From positions 1 through 12,997 of the forward strand of contig HF992613.1 of the NCBI GenBank assembly GCA_000436695.1: a stretch of 12,997 nucleotides of DNA, given 5' to 3'. The notes below the pieces were generated by a model. The model saw nothing but the letters and a program-made list of their open reading frames with translations. It ran no database searches and was not told the origin of the DNA. The translations under genes and the position numbers were made by a program. Numbering within the stretch: position 1 is the stretch's first letter; each line of letters begins with the position of its first letter. The DNA is from Prevotella sp. CAG:1185. Lineage in GTDB: Bacteria; Bacteroidota; Bacteroidia; Bacteroidales; Bacteroidaceae. Below, piece by piece: positions 1-6,603 of this stretch.

Positions 1-442
1 TTATTGATTGGCAACTTGCGGACATTCATTTTAAAAATTAAATATCATTGCTTCATCAAAAAATCCTATTAGAAATAAAAATATATTATTTTATTTCAAA
101 ATGAAAGTGGCCTATTTACAAGGTAAAAATAAGCCACTTTTGATATAAAAACAAGCCATTTACGATAGCTAAAACGGCCGTTTTTTATCAATAAAACGAT
201 AAGAACAAAATAAAAATAATAAAGCAGTATTTGGATGGAGTATGAATTTCGCATAATCAATAACCCATTTATATTTTTCACACAATCAGTCATGTATCCC
301 TGATATACACACAAAAAATTAAGGACATCACCACTTACTATTTCAGATAGACAATGACAGAATGGAAAGACATGGAAATAATAAAATCTCACATTTGCCG
401 CTACAATACAAATAAATAATTAGTGATATTATAATGTACAAA
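1..442. other. AT-rich left-edge region without a convincing gene
   Basis: No recognisable gene was found in this stretch. A plus-strand frame is open from the window edge to a TAA at 39-41 and would encode a tail reading IDWQLADIHFKN. This could be the last residues of a gene entering from the left, but twelve codons are too few to identify. A minus-strand open frame of about 98 codons (96-392) begins with GTG and encodes a protein rich in Phe, Tyr, Ile and Leu, which is what random AT-rich DNA gives. It has no recognisable domain or promoter and is treated as spurious. Two inverted repeats in this region are described separately. Confidence 0.5.
104..140. other. Imperfect inverted repeat, possible transcription terminator
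   Basis: AAAGTGGC at 104-111 pairs perfectly with GCCACTTT at 133-140. After one mismatch, five more A-T pairs continue inward (113-117 with 127-131), leaving a 9-nt loop. The stem is followed on the plus strand by only a short T stretch. It could terminate a plus-strand gene that ends at or before the window's left edge. An alternative is a decayed repeat, because the AAGCCA segment at 131-136 recurs at 153-158. Confidence 0.35.
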
Positions 443-474
443 AAAATCTCCGCCAACATTCTGACGGAGATTTT
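443..474 (-). terminator. Rho-independent terminator of the OmpA-family gene
   Basis: AAAATCTCCG (443-452) and CGGAGATTTT (465-474) form a perfect 10-bp stem with a 12-nt loop. Read on the minus strand, the stem ends in a run of six T. It lies about 26 nt past the stop codon of the minus-strand OmpA-family gene, where an intrinsic terminator is expected. The A/T-flanked symmetry could also let it work on plus-strand transcripts. Confidence 0.85.
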
Positions 475-500
475 ATATTAAACAATTAAAAAACAATTAC

Positions 501-1643
501 TTACTTTGTGTTGTCATTGAATGTTGCAACACGATTGAATTCAACCTGCTCAAACAGTTTGTCTGTAGCACCACAACCCTTTGTAGTAAGGCGGTCAGCA
601 GAAATCTTATACTTGTTAACCAAGATTTTCTTAACTGCCTCTGCACGCTGCTCAGACAACTGCTGGTTACGCTCTGCTGAACCTTCAGGAGAAGCATATC
701 CCTTAATTTCAACCCTAGCATCAGGATGATTCTTCATATACTGAGCAATAAGCTCAATCGGAGCATACTGTGCCGGGTCTACAACAGACTTGCCCTGACG
801 GAACAATACTGTAGGCTGCAGATTTGTAGCAGTAGCAGGCTTCTCATACTTAGGCTTTCTGTTGCACTCGTCAAGAGCTCTCTGCAAATCTGATATCTGA
901 CGGTCTTTAGCTGCAAGCTGAGCATTCTTGTCGTTCAAATCGCCGCGCAGATCGTTGATTTTTGCATTAAGTCCGTCAATCTCTGACTGGTCACGCAACT
1001 CGGCAATTGTAAAGTTGTGAGTGCCGTTAGAGTTCTTAAATTTGTAGTTAAAGCCAACATTAAGCTGGAAACCTGAGTGGTTTATATTATATTTAATAGC
1101 GTGTGTGCCGCTATTATATCCACCGAGAGTCCAAATCATAGCCGGCTCAATGTAGAACTGCCATGCCTTAGCCTTACCAAGATTAAATGTGAAATCTACG
1201 GCAGCCTTAGATGTCAAAGCATCATCGTTATAAACCTCTGACGGATGACCGAACACATGACCCCATCCTAAACCGCCAAGAACAGAAACCTCAAATACAC
1301 GCGGCTCACCAGGATATCCGCCAAACCAGTTGCTCAAATTCACGGTTCCGAGTAAAGATGTATTCATTGAACGCACGAATGTTCCAATTGACTGACCCGG
1401 CTTGTTTGACAAATATACATTACTCTCAGCAGCAAGGCCAAATACAGGAGTAAAATTACGTCCAATACGTAATCCGAGATTAGGATTCAAATCCTTAAGC
1501 CATGCATGACCGGTTGACTTAGTTGCAAAACCGCCATTGACTCCAATATAAAAATTATCGAAAGTCTTACTTTCTGTCACAGTCTGAGCTGAAACAGACG
1601 CAGTTGCCAAAGCGGCAACAAACATTAATAATAGCTTCTTCAT
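501..1643 (-). CDS. OmpA-family outer-membrane protein (beta-barrel, coiled coil, OmpA C-terminal domain)
   Basis: A 380-residue envelope protein predicted to sit in the outer membrane and tether it to peptidoglycan. Residues 1-19 form a signal peptide (basic MKK start, hydrophobic core, SVSA before Q20). Residues about 27-203 alternate polar and hydrophobic residues and are rich in Gly and aromatics, ending in an aromatic strand near FNYKF, as in an eight-stranded porin-like barrel. Residues about 215-262 are a charged heptad coiled coil. Residues about 275-375 are an OmpA-type peptidoglycan-binding domain with GYASPEG, then N326, LS and R333 of the conserved NxxLSxxRA motif. The usual Asp after the Gly-Tyr/His-Thr position is replaced by the ASPEG form common in Bacteroidota. 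The gene is monocistronic, with its own promoter and terminator, which suggests high expression. OmpA-family assignment is firm; pore activity is inferred. Confidence 0.93.
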   Translation of the reverse strand: MKKLLLMFVAALATASVSAQTVTESKTFDNFYIGVNGGFATKSTGHAWLKDLNPNLGLRIGRNFTPVFGLAAESNVYLSNKPGQSIGTFVRSMNTSLLGTVNLSNWFGGYPGEPRVFEVSVLGGLGWGHVFGHPSEVYNDDALTSKAAVDFTFNLGKAKAWQFYIEPAMIWTLGGYNSGTHAIKYNINHSGFQLNVGFNYKFKNSNGTHNFTIAELRDQSEIDGLNAKINDLRGDLNDKNAQLAAKDRQISDLQRALDECNRKPKYEKPATATNLQPTVLFRQGKSVVDPAQYAPIELIAQYMKNHPDARVEIKGYASPEGSAERNQQLSEQRAEAVKKILVNKYKISADRLTTKGCGATDKLFEQVEFNRVATFNDNTK

Positions 1644-1692
1644 TTTCTTAAAATTTTAATTAAAAACAATTTTATTACATAATTGCAGTACA

Positions 1693-1723
1693 CAAAGATA
1701 CAAAATAATATTTACATTCCAAA
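1693..1723 (-). promoter_or_regulatory. Bacteroidota-type promoter of the OmpA-family gene
   Basis: On the minus strand TTTG (1720-1723) is followed after exactly 19 nt by TATCTTTG (1693-1700). This matches the Bacteroidota -33/-7 consensus TTTG-N19-TAnnTTTG. Transcription would begin near 1687, giving a 5' leader of about 40 nt that is A/T-rich and has no Shine-Dalgarno sequence. This is the best-matching promoter in the window. Confidence 0.85.
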
Positions 1724-1759
1724 TTTATTACAGGCAAATACACTTTTTGGAAACACAAA

Positions 1760-1785
1760 TGTCCTTTTTAACGCAAAATAGGACA
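1760..1785. promoter_or_regulatory. Inverted repeat TGTCCT/AGGACA, possible operator
   Basis: TGTCCT (1760-1765) and AGGACA (1780-1785) are perfect inverted copies. Four further T-A pairs inside (1766-1769 with 1775-1778) and one bulged T leave a 5-nt loop. It lies in the 390-bp divergent region between the OmpA-family gene and cobU, about 37 nt upstream of the OmpA -33 box. It could be a protein-binding dyad for either direction. It is unlikely to be a terminator because both flanking genes point away. Confidence 0.3.
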
Positions 1786-1992
1786 AAATACAGGTGCTTT
1801 TTAATAAAATACAATAAATTAAAAGTCAGGGTCGCGTGAAATTTACGATATGAAATTATTTACTTTTGTTTTCCAAAAATATAAAATATATACTAATTTT
1901 AAATATTATTCCAAATATCGAACGTACAAACGACAAAATGTATTTGCAAAACAGGTAAATTAAAACCGGCGGAATAAAAAAAACGAATAAAG

Positions 1993-2027
1993 TTTGCACT
2001 GAATTACTGCAAATTACATTACCTTTG
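1993..2027 (+). promoter_or_regulatory. Promoter of the cobUTSC cluster, abutting the start codon
   Basis: TACCTTTG (2020-2027) fits the -7 consensus TAnnTTTG. A TTTG at 1993-1996 is a candidate -33 box, although the 23-nt spacing is longer than the usual 19-21. Only six bases separate the -7 element from the cobU ATG at 2034, so transcription would start at or within a base or two of the start codon. A second possible -7 element, TACTTTTG, lies at 1861-1868 and would give a leader of about 165 nt. No cobalamin riboswitch consensus was recognised in that interval. Confidence 0.6.
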
Positions 2028-2033
2028 CACTAT

Positions 2034-2561
2034 ATGAAAAAAATTATTCTTATCACAGGCGGACAACGTTCTGGCAAAAGTGTTTATGCTGAAAAATTAG
2101 CCTTAAGTCTTTCAGAAAACCCTGTATATCTCGCAACAGCCCATATATGGGATGAAGAATTTAAGGAGAGAGTCAGAAAACATCAGGAAAGAAGAGGTAA
2201 ACAATGGATAAACATCGAAGAAGAGAAATATCTCAGCAAGCATGACCTATATAATAAGGTCATAGTGATTGACTGCGTTACTCTTTGGTGTACGAACTTC
2301 TTCTTTAATCGTGAAGCCGAATCAGACAAACAGCCAACTGTCAACGAAGCGCTCGACGAAATTAAAAGTGAGTTTGACAAGTTCACCAACCAGGATGCTA
2401 CATTTATTTTCGTTACCAATGAAATCGGCAGCGGTGAAGTCAGCGGAAATGCCGTACAACGCAGATTTACGGATATGCAAGGATGGATGAACCAATATGT
2501 TGCATCAAAAGCTGACGAAGTAGTAATGATGGTCTGCGGTATTCCGGTAAGAATAAAGTAA
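2034..2561 (+). CDS. cobU: CobU: adenosylcobinamide kinase / adenosylcobinamide-phosphate guanylyltransferase
   Basis: A 175-residue bifunctional cytosolic enzyme that phosphorylates adenosylcobinamide and then transfers GMP to give adenosylcobinamide-GDP, the first steps of nucleotide-loop assembly in B12 synthesis. The P-loop GGQRSGKS is at residues 9-16. The RKHQERR segment carries H50, which corresponds to the guanylylated His of the Salmonella enzyme. IDCVTLW (79-85) is the Walker-B-like strand, and VTNEIGSG with AVQRRFTDMQG (128-150) is the family's C-terminal signature. Length is close to the usual 180. The frame extends to a TTG at 2025, but the ATG at 2034 places the P-loop at the normal distance from the N-terminus, and the TTG lies inside the -7 promoter element. 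It is the first gene of cobUTSC, 45 nt before cobT. Confidence 0.95.
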   Translation: MKKIILITGGQRSGKSVYAEKLALSLSENPVYLATAHIWDEEFKERVRKHQERRGKQWINIEEEKYLSKHDLYNKVIVIDCVTLWCTNFFFNREAESDKQPTVNEALDEIKSEFDKFTNQDATFIFVTNEIGSGEVSGNAVQRRFTDMQGWMNQYVASKADEVVMMVCGIPVRIK

Positions 2562-2606
2562 CCGGCCTCATTTTCATCAACTGAAAATTCCTTAAACTAT
2601 ATAATT

Positions 2607-3659
2607 ATGAAGAATTTTGTCATAAAAGCACCAGACAACGGAATAAAAGAAGATATAATAAAAAAAATAGACAACCTTAATAAGCCAAAGGGATCTCTTG
2701 GCCGACTAGAGAGTCTGGCTTTGCAGATTTGCCTTATCCAACAGACATTATCACCAAAGCTTACGGGACAGTGTCACATTCTGTTTGGGAGCGACCATGG
2801 TATAGAACGTGAAGGAGTGAGCGTGTCGCCTCGCGATGTGACATGGCAACAGATGATAAATTTCACACATGGAGGCGGAGGAGTAAACATGTTTTGCAGA
2901 CAGCACGGATTTAGACTATATCTTGTTGATGCAGGGGTTGATCATGACCTTAGTGAATATAAAGAAATAATTAATCGCAAGATTGCCTGCGGAACAGCAA
3001 ATTTCAGATATGCAGACGCTATGACTGAAGAACAATTTGAAAAGGCGATAAATATTGGCTGTGAAATGATTGACAGATGCGTTGCTGACTGTGGATGCAA
3101 TATTTTATGCCTTGGAGAAATGGGTATAGCCAACACATCCCCTTCGAGTATATGGATGAGTCTGTTCGGAAATATTAAATTAGAAGAGTGTGTTGGTGCA
3201 GGTGCCGGTCTTGACTCACCTGGAATAAAGCACAAATACGAGGTTCTTTCTGATTCAATAAATAATTTTAAGAGCCGACATGACAACACTTCTGATGCAA
3301 AGACAATAATACGCTGCTTCGGAGGATTCGAAATGGTAAGCGCTATTGGAGCAATGCTGCGCGCATCTGAACGGCATATAATTATAATGGTAGACGGGTT
3401 TATCATGACAGCCTGTGCATTAGCAGCAAGCAAACTTTATCCCGAAGTAAAAGATTATATGATTTTCGGGCACAAAGGAGACGAGACTGGACACCGCAAA
3501 ATGCTCGAATTGCTTGACGCGAAGCCACTGCTTAGCTTGGGTTTAAGACTCGGAGAGGGCACCGGTGCATTGTGTTCCTTCCCTATAATAGAAAGTTCTG
3601 TGAAAATGATTAACGAAATGAATAATTTTGAAAATGCGAATATCACTAAATACTTCTAA
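2607..3659 (+). CDS. cobT: CobT: nicotinate-nucleotide--dimethylbenzimidazole phosphoribosyltransferase
   Basis: A 350-residue enzyme that transfers ribose-5-phosphate from nicotinate mononucleotide to the lower-ligand base (dimethylbenzimidazole, or adenine in many anaerobes), giving the alpha-ribotide used by CobS. Visible signatures are KPKGSLGRLE (26-35) near the N-terminus, GSDHGI (61-66), THGGGGVN (87-94), GEMGIANTS (170-178) and LGEGTGA (315-321). E317 in that last motif has the same number as the catalytic Glu of Salmonella CobT. Length is typical of the family. The ATG at 2607 is supported by the alignment of the N-terminal motif; no Shine-Dalgarno is seen. Its 3' end overlaps cobS by 26 bp, so the two are probably translationally coupled. 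The base actually used cannot be read from the sequence. Confidence 0.96.
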   Translation: MKNFVIKAPDNGIKEDIIKKIDNLNKPKGSLGRLESLALQICLIQQTLSPKLTGQCHILFGSDHGIEREGVSVSPRDVTWQQMINFTHGGGGVNMFCRQHGFRLYLVDAGVDHDLSEYKEIINRKIACGTANFRYADAMTEEQFEKAINIGCEMIDRCVADCGCNILCLGEMGIANTSPSSIWMSLFGNIKLEECVGAGAGLDSPGIKHKYEVLSDSINNFKSRHDNTSDAKTIIRCFGGFEMVSAIGAMLRASERHIIIMVDGFIMTACALAASKLYPEVKDYMIFGHKGDETGHRKMLELLDAKPLLSLGLRLGEGTGALCSFPIIESSVKMINEMNNFENANITKYF

Positions 3660-4458
3660 ATGGTACGATAATATATGGGCATCGTTCATTTTCTTTACTA
3701 GATTGCCGTTTTGGAGGCTGCATGAACCTCCTAAAGAATGCTATCGCACAGTTGTAGAACACTGGGCTCTTACAGGATGGCTGACAGGCGGCGTGATGGC
3801 TGCCATAATATATTTCGGCGGATTGATAATGCCGCACGCTATAGCTGTTCTCATGGCTATAGCGGCAAGACTTCTTATAACAGGTGCTTTACATGAGGAT
3901 GGTCTCACTGATTTCTTTGACGGATTTGGTGGAGGCGGCAATAACCGCCAGCGCATACTTGACATAATGAAAGACTCTCGTACCGGCACTTATGGCGTAG
4001 TAGGCATAGTTATGTATTTGTTACTTCTCCTTTTCGCCCTTACCGCCATGCCTGCAAAATTAGCCGCTCTCACAGTTCTAGCAGCTGATCCTTTCAGTAA
4101 AATGCTAGCCGGACAAATAATAATGATGATGCCTTATGCAAGAACAGAAGAAGAATCTAAAGCTCACGTGATTTATAGAAAAATGAATATTAAGGCCGGA
4201 ATCAGCCTGTTCTTTCAAGGTATGTTACCGCTTCTTCCTCTTATTCTTATATGCAGGAATAGTTTACGTTGGGATTTAATTATTTTTATCCCGGGACTCG
4301 TGATGTATTTTCTATATCTCTTTATCTGGCGTAGACTCAGAGGATATACCGGTGATTGCTGTGGAGCAATGTTTCTTTTGATAGAACTGTCATTCTATCT
4401 TACAATGTCATCTCAATTTTTTTATAATAAAACTATATTATGGACGTTATTTTCATAA
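3634..4458 (+). CDS. cobS: CobS: adenosylcobinamide-GDP ribazoletransferase
   Basis: A 274-residue integral inner-membrane enzyme that joins adenosylcobinamide-GDP to alpha-ribazole or its phosphate, closing the nucleotide loop of cobalamin. The family signature HEDGLTDFFDGFGGG (87-101), with acidic residues that probably bind Mg2+, is followed by RILDIMKDSRTGTYG (107-121). GYTGDCCGA (237-245) is the conserved C-terminal motif. Hydrophobic stretches at about 46-82, 120-160, 190-207 and 214-232 account for several membrane spans. The frame also opens at a TTG (3628), but the ATG at 3634 is preferred. The gene overlaps cobT by 26 bp and the next gene by 19 bp, the tightest packing in the cluster. 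Identification is firm. Confidence 0.95.
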   Translation: MRISLNTSKWYDNIWASFIFFTRLPFWRLHEPPKECYRTVVEHWALTGWLTGGVMAAIIYFGGLIMPHAIAVLMAIAARLLITGALHEDGLTDFFDGFGGGGNNRQRILDIMKDSRTGTYGVVGIVMYLLLLLFALTAMPAKLAALTVLAADPFSKMLAGQIIMMMPYARTEEESKAHVIYRKMNIKAGISLFFQGMLPLLPLILICRNSLRWDLIIFIPGLVMYFLYLFIWRRLRGYTGDCCGAMFLLIELSFYLTMSSQFFYNKTILWTLFS

Positions 4459-4967
4459 GGCATACAAGCGTTGACGTGCCCAAAGGCACATGCTACGGAT
4501 GGAGTGATGTACCTGTAGCCGAAACATTTGAGCAGGAAGCTGCTGAAACGAAGAAAAATATTGAAGGCCTTGATTTCGATATGGTTTATTCATCACCTCT
4601 GACAAGAGCAAGAAAACTTGCCGAATTTTGTGGATGGCCTAATCCTGTTGTTGATGACAGGCTGAAGGAGATGAACATGGGCAACTGGGAAATGAAACTC
4701 TTTGATGAAATAGAGGATGAAAATCTACAGAGATGGTATGATGACTATATGCACCAGCCGACTACTAACGGAGAGAGTTTTCCTATGCTATATGCACGCG
4801 TAGCCGCTTTTCTTGATGAACTTAAACAAAAGCCATATAAACGCGTTGCTGTGTTTGCTCATGGCGGAGTACTAATGTGTGCTGGAATATACGGGAATTT
4901 ATTCAGCGAAAAAGACTGTTTCAAGCATCTTGCCCCATACGGAGGGATAGAAAAAATTACAATCTGA
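4440..4967 (+). CDS. cobC: CobC-type histidine phosphatase (alpha-ribazole phosphatase)
   Basis: A 175-residue member of the histidine phosphatase (phosphoglycerate mutase-like) superfamily. The catalytic H8 is in IRHTSV, with SSPLTRARKLA at 51-61, an acidic catalytic candidate E77 in LKEMNMGNWE, and the second His (H141) in AHGGV. CYGWSDVPV (18-26) replaces the usual CYGxxDVxL segment of CobC proteins, which supports that subgroup over a general phosphatase. In B12 synthesis CobC removes the phosphate from alpha-ribazole phosphate or adenosylcobalamin phosphate. The ATG overlaps the end of cobS by 19 bp, so co-translation is likely. It is the last gene of the cluster. Superfamily membership is certain; the substrate is inferred mainly from the operon. 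Confidence 0.9.
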   Translation: MDVIFIRHTSVDVPKGTCYGWSDVPVAETFEQEAAETKKNIEGLDFDMVYSSPLTRARKLAEFCGWPNPVVDDRLKEMNMGNWEMKLFDEIEDENLQRWYDDYMHQPTTNGESFPMLYARVAAFLDELKQKPYKRVAVFAHGGVLMCAGIYGNLFSEKDCFKHLAPYGGIEKITI

Positions 4968-5161
4968 AGTTTACATTAAAAATCAGTATTGGCAATTTGC
5001 ATATAATTTATTAACCATAATCCCATCACGGCATATAATTGTATGGGGTATTGATTAATCAATGGTCTTCACCTTGACTTAATTATAAACAAGCGCGGAA
5101 AAGCAATTTATAGTATTATAATAGAATTAATACTATTTTAAAAAGCTTTCATATAAATGAA
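4968..5161. other. Convergent intergenic DNA with a long imperfect hairpin (5010-5059)
   Basis: This AT-rich stretch lies downstream of cobC and holds no gene. ATTAACCATAATCCCAT (5010-5026) and ATGGGGTATTGATTAAT (5043-5059) are inverted copies agreeing at 13 of 17 positions. They would form a long stem with small internal loops around a 16-nt loop. It is not followed by a T-run, so a simple intrinsic terminator is unlikely. A smaller TTTCAT/ATGAAA hairpin lies at 5147-5162. Confidence 0.35.
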
Positions 5162-5217
5162 AACGGACCAATTTCATTGCAAGCAATAAAACATCAACTT
5201 GCTGAAAATGGTCCGTT
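5162..5217. terminator. Long bidirectional terminator between the cob and oxidoreductase operons
   Basis: AACGGACCA (5162-5170) pairs perfectly with TGGTCCGTT (5209-5217). After one mismatch, TTTCA (5172-5176) pairs with TGAAA (5203-5207). After a 2-nt bulge, GCAAG (5179-5183) pairs with CTTGC (5198-5202). The minus-strand side ends in TTTT and the plus-strand side in TTAATTATTTAATTT. The hairpin sits between convergent operons, 195 nt after cobC and about 60 nt after the gamma-subunit stop, so it probably ends transcription from both. Confidence 0.75.
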
Positions 5218-5277
5218 AATTATTTAATTTCCTGTTTTCGAAAAATATTTCTCCACAAGAAAATTATTCACATTAGA

Positions 5278-5814
5278 TTATCCTATGATTTCCTTACCTG
5301 CAGTTATGGCCTCCATATTCAGAGGAATAAGTGCATGGTGACGCTCAGGCAAAGTCTTATACAGAGCTTTCTCTACGCCCTTATCACTTACAATAGGACA
5401 AACCTTAAGCAATCCGCCAAGAACAATCATATTGAACACCTTTGAGTTTTTCATCTCAACAGCCTTGTCCATTGCGGCAATAGGACATACAGTAATATCC
5501 GTACGTGTAGGAGGATTAATGATACCTGATGTATCATAAATAAGGAAACCGCCCTTCTTTACCTTTGGCTCAAACTTATCCAATGACGGCTGATTGAGCA
5601 CTATGGCAACATCATATTCACTCACAATTGGAGAAGATATGCGTTTGTCACTGATAATTACTGTAACATTGCATGTTCCACCACGCTGTTCAGGACCGTA
5701 TGCCGGCATCCATGTCACTTCTTTATCTTCCATAAGTCCAGAATAAGCAAGAATCTTGCCCATAGACAGCACACCCTGTCCGCCGAACCCTGATATTATA
5801 ATTTCCTTTTTCAT
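5278..5814 (-). CDS. 2-oxoacid:ferredoxin oxidoreductase, gamma subunit
   Basis: A 178-residue subunit of the pyruvate/ketoisovalerate ferredoxin oxidoreductase gamma family. It helps assemble the heteromeric enzyme that oxidatively decarboxylates 2-oxoacids with CoA, passing electrons to ferredoxin. GFGGQGV (9-15) opens the family fold, and PAYGPEQRGGT (38-48) is the conserved central motif. NMIVLGGL (128-135) is the typical C-terminal helix. Length is normal for a stand-alone gamma subunit. The ATG at 5814 is 12 nt downstream of the beta-subunit stop, so it belongs to the same operon and is its last gene. The family does not reveal the substrate; 2-oxoisovalerate, 2-oxoglutarate or an aryl-pyruvate are all possible. 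Confidence 0.92.
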   Translation of the reverse strand: MKKEIIISGFGGQGVLSMGKILAYSGLMEDKEVTWMPAYGPEQRGGTCNVTVIISDKRISSPIVSEYDVAIVLNQPSLDKFEPKVKKGGFLIYDTSGIINPPTRTDITVCPIAAMDKAVEMKNSKVFNMIVLGGLLKVCPIVSDKGVEKALYKTLPERHHALIPLNMEAITAGKEIIG

Positions 5815-5826
5815 CGGTCTGCTTTT

Positions 5827-6600
5827 TTATTTGTCCTCAGTTGTATCCTTGAGGTCACCCTTAGGATAGAACTTAAATAAGTTTTCTTTCATCCACTCGT
5901 TAGCCTTTACAGGTGAAAGCTTCCATCCGCTGTTACAAGTACTAACAACCTCAACAAGGCTTGAGCCTTTACCGGCCATAGATGCCTCGAAAGCCTTACG
6001 GATAGCTTTCTTGGTAGAACGTATAGCAGCAACAGTCTCAACACTTTGACGTGTAACATAGCATGTGCCTTCCATCAATGCTGCCATTTCTGTTATTTTC
6101 AGCGGATATCCATGCAGTTCAGGTGTACGGCCGTAAGGACATGTTGATGTTTTCTGGCCTAAAAGCGTAGTAGGAGCCATCTGACCTCCTGTCATACCAT
6201 AGATAGCGTTGTTAATGAATATAATTGTTATATTCTCACCACGGTTAAGAGCATGGATTGTTTCTGCTGTACCGATACAAGCAAGGTCACCATCACCCTG
6301 ATAAGTAAATACCAAACGGTCAGGCCATACACGCTTAATAGCTGTAGCCACAGCAGGTGCACGTCCGTGTGCTGCCTCACTCCAGTCAATATCGATATAA
6401 CGGTATGCAAATACAGAACATCCTACAGGACAAACGCCCACAGTCTTGTTCTCCATACCCATTTCTGCAATTACTTCTGCAACCAACTTGTGAACGACAC
6501 CATGTGAGCAACCTGGGCAATAATGCATCGGGGTATCGTTCAACAGTTCAGGTTTTTTATATACTAAATTCTCCGGAGAGATTATTTCATTCTTATCCAT
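5827..6600 (-). CDS. 2-oxoacid:ferredoxin oxidoreductase, beta (thiamine-diphosphate-binding) subunit
   Basis: A 257-residue subunit carrying the thiamine diphosphate site. GDGDLACIG (102-110) followed by INNAIYGMTGGQ (129-140) is the classic GDG...NN motif that binds Mg2+ and the cofactor diphosphate. YCPGCSHG (27-34) supplies two Cys (C28, C31), and C57 or C61 in GVCPVGC plus a Cys further on could complete the [4Fe-4S] cluster usual in this subunit. The C-terminus (about 205-257) carries the family segment VEVVSTCNSGWKLSP. The start ATG lies only 3 nt after the alpha-subunit stop, so translation is probably coupled. Assignment to the family is firm; substrate is unknown. Confidence 0.94.
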   Translation of the reverse strand: MDKNEIISPENLVYKKPELLNDTPMHYCPGCSHGVVHKLVAEVIAEMGMENKTVGVCPVGCSVFAYRYIDIDWSEAAHGRAPAVATAIKRVWPDRLVFTYQGDGDLACIGTAETIHALNRGENITIIFINNAIYGMTGGQMAPTTLLGQKTSTCPYGRTPELHGYPLKITEMAALMEGTCYVTRQSVETVAAIRSTKKAIRKAFEASMAGKGSSLVEVVSTCNSGWKLSPVKANEWMKENLFKFYPKGDLKDTTEDK

Positions 6601-6603
6601 GGC

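Noticed and set aside
96..392. Minus-strand open frame of 98 codons at the left edge
   Set aside because: It starts with GTG, encodes mostly hydrophobic and aromatic residues as random AT-rich DNA does, contains no recognisable domain, and overlaps the 104-140 hairpin and the 171-184 palindrome.
1869..2019. Cobalamin riboswitch upstream of cobU
   Set aside because: Neither the conserved B12-box consensus nor the usual paired core was recognised by eye. A covariance-model scan could still overturn this.
2025..2033. TTG start for cobU, three codons upstream of the ATG
   Set aside because: The TTG is inside the -7 promoter element, and the ATG at 2034 puts the P-loop at the usual distance from the N-terminus.
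2942..3433. Minus-strand frame of 163 codons inside cobT
   Set aside because: It is antisense to conserved CobT motifs, including GEMGIANTS, and has no features of its own.
3628..3633. TTG start for cobS
   Set aside because: An ATG two codons later (3634) in the same frame is the more likely start.
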